Shown in pieces: positions 57,663 to 64,000 of a stretch of 64,000 nt of DNA. Source of the DNA: Chrysopilus asiliformis (Eukaryota > Arthropoda > Insecta > Diptera > Rhagionidae). The position numbers were made by a program, and so were the translations under genes. The notes beneath the pieces are model-generated. The model was not told the origin of the DNA. It made no database searches and worked only from the letters and a program-made list of their open reading frames with translations. The stretch is from the NCBI GenBank assembly GCA_964034945.1, contig OZ035962.1, forward strand, positions 18,896,530-18,960,529, read 5' to 3'. Numbering within the stretch: position 1 is the stretch's first letter; each line of letters opens with the position of its first letter.

Positions 57663-58535
57663 CTAATAATCCCAAAGATAAATATTCGCTTAAATCCCAT
57701 CGAGTAAGAAATAAAATTAAAAAGAAAAAATAAAACAAAATGTAAAAATAAAAAATTACAGAATATATTCGAATTGAAACGAAAATCTTTTCGTCAACAA
57801 AAATATTGCAACGAAAACACTGCTATGGAAGGACATTGTGTGTATAACATTGTGTGTCGTAGATAGTTTAAGGACAAGAAGATAAGCACTGAACAAACAA
57901 AATATACATTGAGGGCAAATAGCTTTTGATGGGAAAACAATGGACAAAAAAAAGAAAAGAAAAACTATAAAGAAAAATCTGAAAAACCCAGAGAAAAAAT
58001 AGGCTGAAAAGTGTGTTAAAATAGACTTAGAATACGTGCAGCTACACGGTTAAAGTTATTGGACTAACTTTTAGTCCCATTTCCGGAATTCGACATTTTT
58101 GAATACTTTTTCTATTGAATTTCAATCCTCTCAAAGGATTAAACACATTTTTAATCAAACTTGTATTATTTTTCAATACTTTTTTGGAGTTTTATATATT
58201 TTAATAAAAAAAAGTATTAAAACCAATAACTTTAAAAAAAAAAAAAAAAAAAAGAATAAGATTTCACGAGATTAGAATTTAATCTTTTTTCGGTGTAAAA
58301 CTGTGTACAATACCAAAAAAAAAAAAATTTAGCCCAAAAATTTTTACCGTGTAAGAGTTATAGACTGGGAAAATGGAAAGTTTGTCAACCGAAAGGACAT
58401 TAAAGTCGGCCATTAAACGCACCACAAGTCATCAGATAGGGAAAATCGAAGCTCCTTCGCTTTTAAGGGAAGTATAATAGCGAGTGGTTGATAACAAAAC
58501 ACACAACAAATGGCTACAAAATTTGATTAACTCAC
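57663..58535 (-). other. Mrtf: Mrtf intron, 873 bp
   Basis: GTGAGT donor and TTATTAG acceptor on the minus strand. It contains a possible small palindromic element around 58042-58297, with end motif ACACGGTTAAAG on the left and TTTTTTCGGTGTAA on the right, plus A-rich runs. No coding sequence seen. Confidence 0.75.
58042..58297. mobile_element. Possible MITE with ACACGG end
   Basis: ACACGGTTAAAGTTATTGG on the left and CTTTTTTCGGTGTAA on the right. The interior has TTTAATCAAACTTG/TATTAAAACC motifs and a poly-A run. Low confidence. Confidence 0.3.
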
Positions 58536-58865
58536 CCTCGGCCATTCCGTCAAATTTATCGTGTAATTGACTTCCCGGATAGGATTTATCTGCTGTTGTA
58601 GTTATTATTTGTGTAGTTATTACACCGTTACAACAGTTGTCCACTGATATAGACGCTTGTAGATAATTTGCCGATGACGATGTCGACGACGATGTTGATG
58701 ACGTGCAATTACTTTGTATATTCGTTATTGATGATGGCGTTGAGTATTGGGTTGGCTGTGGACTACTAGGAAACCAGCTCGGGAAGCTACCCTTGAGCGT
58801 GTCGATTAGATCCTGATCGAGCGTTAAACGCCACGATACAGGCCCGTCCACGCCGTGCGTAGACT
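58536..58865 (-). CDS. Mrtf: Mrtf upstream coding exon (N-terminal region, start lies further upstream)
   Basis: A 330-nt open exon with 109 full codons between a strong T8AG acceptor and a GAGG/GTGAGT donor. It starts STHGVDGPVSWRLTLDQD, passes through a Ser/Thr-rich stretch around residues 45-62, and ends FDGMAEG across the splice junction to the next exon, 873 bp away. The first two bases complete a codon begun in an earlier exon. There is no in-frame Met before the one near the exon end, so the natural start lies upstream (coordinates above 58865). I see no domain. Assignment to Mrtf rests on strand, order, phase and proximity. Residues at this position are weakly conserved in the family, so an alternatively used exon is possible. 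Confidence 0.75.
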
Positions 58866-58989
58866 CTAAAAAAAAGATTGAAAAAAATTAAATTATATAA
58901 CTTTGGTTTGTAAATTCGATTCTTATATTGTCTATAAATGTTAAAATTAAAATTTTAGGGCTTTTGCGATCAAAGAAATCAGGACTATG

Positions 58990-59300
58990 ATTATTTTCTT
59001 AAAAAATATCTGATATGAACAGCACACGACTTTCTTATACAAAATCTACGTTCCTGCGCAATTTACACAAGTAAAATATTAGTTTATATAAAGATAAGAT
59101 TTTTTTTACAATATCTGGAATATCTCGATAATCGTAAATGGTATCCATTTACGGTAAACGGCAAAAATGTAGAGAATTCTTCGGAACTATTTTTACCAGG
59201 AACCGTGAGTTTGCAAGCAATTCGCTAAAATCTATTTTTTTACATTTTAATGAAAATATCTCAATAACGGTAAAAGATAACGGTAAAAAATAAAACTGGG
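58990..59300 (+). mobile_element. Repeat family 5 fragment
   Basis: GATATGAACAGCACACGACTTT, CTGGAATATCTCGATAATCG, GGAACCGTGAGTTTGCAAGC. It ends where the mariner remnant starts. Confidence 0.65.
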
Positions 59301-59822
59301 GCCGCGTCACATTCTTCTCTTTATCGTAGTAGAATTGCAGCAGATTTTTTCAAGAAATTCACTCATTTTTGCGACTCAATAACTTTTGCTACACTGCAAA
59401 GATTTCAATGAATTTTTTGCCAATAGTAGCTTTATGTATCAACTGTCAAACAGTACGGCATTGCCAGAATGCAAGATTTAATTTGGGAGTTATGATACAT
59501 CATGTTCGTCTGTCTGTCTATTTCCGTATGTTCGTCCGTCTGTCTGTCTGCCTGTCCGTGAACACCATAACTTTACAAAGGATTTAGCTAGAGACTTGAA
59601 ATTTTGTATGATTACGTCTCTCGCAAATGGCTAGGCTAAGTTCTTGAACGGACAAAATTGGATCGCCACTCATTTTAGCTACACTGCAAAGATTTCAATG
59701 AATTTTTCCCCAATAGTGGCTTTATGTATCAACATTGCCAGAGTGCAAGCAATAGTTTTGCAATTATGATACATCAGAGCCCCCTGCTGAGAAAAAGACC
59801 CGGTACTTTTTCCCCAACCCAA
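59300..59822 (-). pseudogene. mariner transposon remnant interrupted by family 2
   Basis: Minus strand: TTGGGTTGGGGAAAAAGTAC is the terminal repeat, sharing TTTTTCTCAGCAG and GGCTCTGATGTA with the copy at 43460. A transposase ATG at 59367 reads MSEFLEKIC, then a frameshift. A family-2 fragment (about 59505-59690, with GTCT tract) is inserted, and 5' leader sequence is present on both of its sides (59382-59480 and 59676-59780). Confidence 0.65.
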
Positions 59823-59826
59823 TATT

Positions 59827-61190
59827 TTCCATCCCCCTTATTACAAAATACAATCATTAGGAGCCTATTTGTATTTTATATTTAGAATATCAATCAATTG
59901 ATTTATTGAGAAGATTATTTTGTATAGAATTCCAATAATATTTCTAATTATACTAGAAGCAATAATATTAACCTCTGTTGAAAATAATTCAATTGTTCAT
60001 TTGCGAATTTAGTAATAACCAGTCATGAAAGCCTTTCAAATGGGACATAGTACTGTATACGCTTATGGCGGGCCAGGAATAAGTCCGCTCCGTTATTCGG
60101 TGAAATGGCTTCGCCACGCCGTGAGGTTGGAGGCGATAGACAGTGAGTGACATTGATTTATAATCGACTCCAATAACTGACTTTGGTACAAGGTTACTTG
60201 GAAAACTGTGTAGGCTCCATCGATATACATAACAACATTCATATCTTTATGCCTTAACATATTGATTGCATTAGGCAGGAAGAACACAACATAGAACAGA
60301 TAGATACGCACTGAAATTTCTTCCATATAAATAGCCTACCCTCATCTGCTATAGTATGGACTTTTTACTTCTTGTATCTACGCCAAACATCATCAATTGT
60401 ATCCACACACCAGAAACTAATTTCGCTTTAGTAAATATTGACTGACAGGGAGAATTAAATATATTAAGGGTTATTTATACTACATACATATTATAATATG
60501 TTACCATCTTCTCACATTGATTTCAGTCTAAATGTAAATTCACTATGCTAAACAACGCAGATTTATGAACTATAACTATTCAAATGAAATTTCGAATACT
60601 TAAAATTTACTAATAATTATCTAATATGTGATTAACCCATCGATTCTACTTTAAATATTGAAAAATGTTTTTAAACTTAAAAGAAATTCTGCTTAAAATA
60701 TTTGTGGTGAAAATTGAAACTAAAAAGATAAAGTACGGCAACTTCATATGTGCTGGCAATGCTCTTTTATTTTGACATTTATCATTCGTTTGAAAATCGT
60801 TCGGTATAGCTGAATGGCGGATGATTTTTAAACGAATGATAATATTAAAAAATAAAATAAGCAAATGATAATATTAAAAAATAAAAAGAGACTAATCAGC
60901 AAATCTTTGAAACTGTTGAGGATGTTTTTTTTTGACACATGTCGTAGTTCGTATAAGAAGGGTCTGTTGCCGTAAATTAGTTTTACATAGAAATCTCGAT
61001 ACCGTATACCGATATCAGACCATGATTTTTGATGGTTAAATTAACAAAATATTGTTAAATTAACACCATATTTCGTTAAGAACCTTTTTTGGCAATTTTG
61101 ATTAATGGGAAGTTTTTTTTAGCGATTTCTTCAGATTTTTCCGGTAATAGGTTATACTCCTGTAATAAGACGTTTTACCTTAGTTTCGTT
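59827..61190. other. Upstream intron or flank, mostly unassigned
   Basis: Contains the hydrophobic minus-strand frame at 60093-60326 (see findings) and a 28-bp direct repeat (gataatattaaaaaataaaa type) near 60840-60890. No Mrtf exon recognised. Confidence 0.45.
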
Positions 61191-61194
61191 TCTC

Positions 61195-61615
61195 GTAACT
61201 GGCTAACCTAAGTTCTTAAATAGCTAAATTGGACCATTGGATCCTCCCCACCCTACCCCCAAACAAACGAAACATTTTTTTTGCAATTTTCTCGAAAACG
61301 GTGAGTTATATTGAAAAATTTATGAAGGTAAAATGTGTTTAGAATAGGTAGATCAAAATCCAATAGAACCACCGCTTCCCTCCTCTCCCATACAAATGGA
61401 ATGTTTTCTCGAAAACTGTGCATCATATTGAAAAATTTATTAAGATGAAATGTGATTAGAATACGATTTTACGTAACCATTCCATACATCAAAATCCAAT
61501 CGGACCACTCTCCCTCTCTCCTACACAAATGGATTTTTTTAAATAAACTTTTTGTCTGTCATCATATAGAGTTAAGACGATTGGCCCCTAGCTTATTATG
61601 TTTTTCTATTATATT
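61195..61615 (-). mobile_element. Family 2 repeat, minus strand
   Basis: TTTCTCGTAACTGGCTAACC, CATCAAAATCCAATCGGACC and CATCATATAGAGTTAAGACG, then GATTGGCCCCTAGC and TTATGTTTTT. 5' complete, GACG tract absent. Confidence 0.7.
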
Positions 61616-63710
61616 CTTTTTTTTCATTTTAATCGTTGCTTTTATAGCAATCAATATACTGATTGCTATAAAAGCTTTTGAAAGCATCTTCAGATCACCT
61701 TATAACTTAAAAGAATTCTTTTAAGCTATTCACATGCAATTGTATCTGTACGTTTGCACAGTCGGCCTGCACAGACATACCTATTGAAGTTTCGATTGTT
61801 TCCTGGTCGTACGTTAAAAAGATTTAAAGTAAAATCTCGGGGTAAATTCGTATAAAAGAATCAAAAAATTCGAAATATTTTATCTTTAAAATCTATAGGA
61901 CAATTCAGTTGAATCTCATATCACGAACAATGTTTCGGTTTGTGAACAAAAGCTCTTTGAGGATTTTTAATCACATCAAACAAAGTATTTAATAGCAAAA
62001 AAAAATCGAAATATTAAAAAGTATGAATCAGAATTCTAAAATATGTCCACTAGATTCAATCAACGAAAAGAAAAAAGAAATAGCAAAATAATATGCACAG
62101 TTCCAAATGTTTTCATTAACACATCAACAATTTGATGGCAACATATGAAAGTCATCAACAACTTTTTGGAGAAATGTGAACATTTTTCTTGATGTTAAAA
62201 GATGGAAAGTCAGCCATCGAACCTTGGCTTAGATCATTCAACCTCCTTACACGTACGAGGCATCGATCTCTGCCGGTTTCTTAGCGAAATTTATATTCAG
62301 CATCATCCCGTTGAATGTGCGGTTTTCCTCTTTTAACCCAGAACGATGTTAGAATTAGCGTCGCTTGTTTTCCCATAACCGACAAATATATGGTATATTA
62401 TTTAAAATCAATTTCAAATATTAACAGTCAAAATCCAGTTCGATTATTTGAAATTTTAAACTGGTCTACGGGGTCAATATTTATTTGTGGACACGCTTAC
62501 AGGAACGGCCAAATAAAACTCAATCGATTTTTGCGGTTGGTGTTACACTAAACTTAGCAAAGAAATTCATTAGACATAATCGTAAATTCGGTTCGGGTTC
62601 CATAAGATGCCATGTGAATCGACTACACGTTCATGTGAATTCCTAAAATTTCGACTAACCCGCAAGCCACAGGTTGGCCCCAAAAATAACGAACACAGCC
62701 AAAATTGCTTTCATTATTTATGATTTGAACAAATGCATCAAGAAAGCATTAGCATCGTCACCCACGGCAGGTCCATTGCTATTACATGTGCTATATTGCT
62801 TAATATTATGGCATGTGCATTGCATACAACCCCGGCAGACTAGAAGAGGTGCCAAAAATCTTCATTGCGTTAAGGAAATTTTCAATTTTGATATAGACTA
62901 AACGTATTCTACTGGAATGTGGGTGACACCTACGAACTGAATTCTTCAATTATTTCGGATATGGTTTTAGTCTGTTTGTCTATTCGCTTAATACCCCTAG
63001 TGCTACTGAACCGATTTTACCGAAATTTCAGAGTGACATTTTTAGGATTACCGAGAATGGCTTTTGCTATGCAGTACCCTAAAGATCTCCATCATTTTTT
63101 AAAGTTTTCCTTTCAAACCCGTTAAAGCCAGGGTGGTTTTCAGTTTAAAAGTGGTCCCTTTCCTCTACGTAATTTCGGACTACCCCTTGTCTGATATCTT
63201 TTTCATCTTCCACAAGATTTTAATCCGGTTTCCACCAAGAAGGATCTTATTTTACGAAAAATTTTCTCGCCCACTATAAAATACACCCCGATTCCTATAG
63301 ATTTGGTACCTACTTTAAATTGCATGATTTTCTTTTGAATCTTCCAACTCCAAGAATTTTTTTTTAATACGATTTTTCTTCATTCAAAAGTTGTGTATTT
63401 GTCAAACAAACGTTATTCCAGCCGAGTCGATTCGCGTGGGATTTGTCGTGCCGGAAGTTCATCAGCATCAGGAACACATAAACAGGCATTTCTCGATTTC
63501 GTGATTTTTTGTTGTATTTTTTTATAGAACTGAATAATGACTCGTTCTAGAATAAACTAAAAATCGTAAAAAACTGTCAGTTTTTTAACCAGAGTCGAAT
63601 TTAGTCCACCGTTTAACCCCTATACGCTAAAAAATTTAACCCTCCATGATAATTTAAGATTCTAGGTTAACTAACCTTTTCAGCTCACATCGCAACTCAA
63701 GGTTGTAAAA
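61616..63710. other. Upstream intron or flank, unassigned
   Basis: A small perfect hairpin (TTTTATAGCAATCAATATACTG type) lies at 61640-61675. Short frames at 62315, 62674 and 62919 have no recognisable product. No repeat family recognised. Confidence 0.45.
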
Positions 63711-63714
63711 ATTT

Positions 63715-64000
63715 TATGATGACAGACAAAAAGTTTATTTAAAAAAATTCATTTGTATAGGAGAGGTGGAAAGTAGTGGTCCGATTGAATTGTGATGTAT
63801 GGAACGGTTATGTAAAATCGTATTTTAATCACATTTCGTCTTAATAGATTTTTCGATACGATGCCCAGTTTTCGAGAAAGCAGGATAAAAGTATTCCATT
63901 TGTATGGGGGAGGGGAGGAGTGGTCCAACTAGATTTTGATGTATGGATGAGTTATGTAAAATCCTATTCTAAACACATTTTACCGTTATAAATTTCTCAA
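63715..64000 (+). mobile_element. Family 2 repeat running off the window
   Basis: ATGATGACAGACAAAAAGTT, then two modules with CATTTGTATGG and ATTTTGATGTATGGATGAG. Continues past the end. Confidence 0.7.

Noticed and set aside
62315..63125. Three consecutive short plus-strand ORFs as a small gene
   Set aside because: Unrelated frames, no splice structure or domain recognised.

Overview
This window is insect nuclear DNA, most likely from a fly (Diptera). It is AT-rich, repeat-dense and spliced, with no bacterial operon, CRISPR or rRNA signal. The single protein-coding gene I can defend is the fly myocardin-related transcription factor gene (Mrtf, also called MAL-D), on the minus strand. Four consecutive coding exons are visible (58536-58865, 57519-57662, 37580-37645, 29923-33347). 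They join in phase into a 1,320-residue fragment carrying three RPEL motifs, a conserved basic box, a SAP domain, a coiled coil and an acidic C-terminus. The start codon and first exon lie upstream of 58865, probably outside the window. The fly assignment rests on the MRTF sequence, its Gln/Asn/His tracts, and the style of the retroelement tails.

Layout. 1-29.9 kb is intergenic DNA downstream of Mrtf: mainly DNA-transposon remnants, palindromic MITEs, satellite-bearing repeats and unassigned AT-rich sequence. 29.9-58.9 kb is the Mrtf locus, with introns of 4.2 kb, 19.9 kb and 0.87 kb, all loaded with nested mobile elements. 58.9-64 kb is the next upstream intron or 5' flank and again holds repeats.

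Mobile DNA. Several insertions can be delimited to the base by target-site duplications (TSDs), often confirmed by an unoccupied copy of the same host repeat elsewhere in the window. They are: six MITE families with TTA/TAA duplications (PIF/Harbinger-like) plus a probable seventh; two piggyBac-like elements at or near TTAA; two pogo-like elements at TA; a MULE-like element with a 9-bp duplication; two hAT elements with 8-bp duplications; a Helitron; deleted mariner-type elements; and a tRNA-headed SINE with a 9-bp duplication. The SINE shares its 3' tail with LINE remnants. Larger dispersed repeat families (called families 1-5, 6, 8 and 9 below) make up much of the rest. Several of these carry a hypervariable GACN or CAGT tract.

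There is no multi-gene system here. The most interesting observations are: a 240-bp hAT insertion inside an Mrtf intron that closely resembles, from memory, the primate hAT-Charlie family MER30; a positional motif (ACAC at terminal-repeat positions 11-14) shared by otherwise different 3-bp-TSD MITE families; and a recurrent motif placed just upstream of microsatellite tracts in several repeat families.
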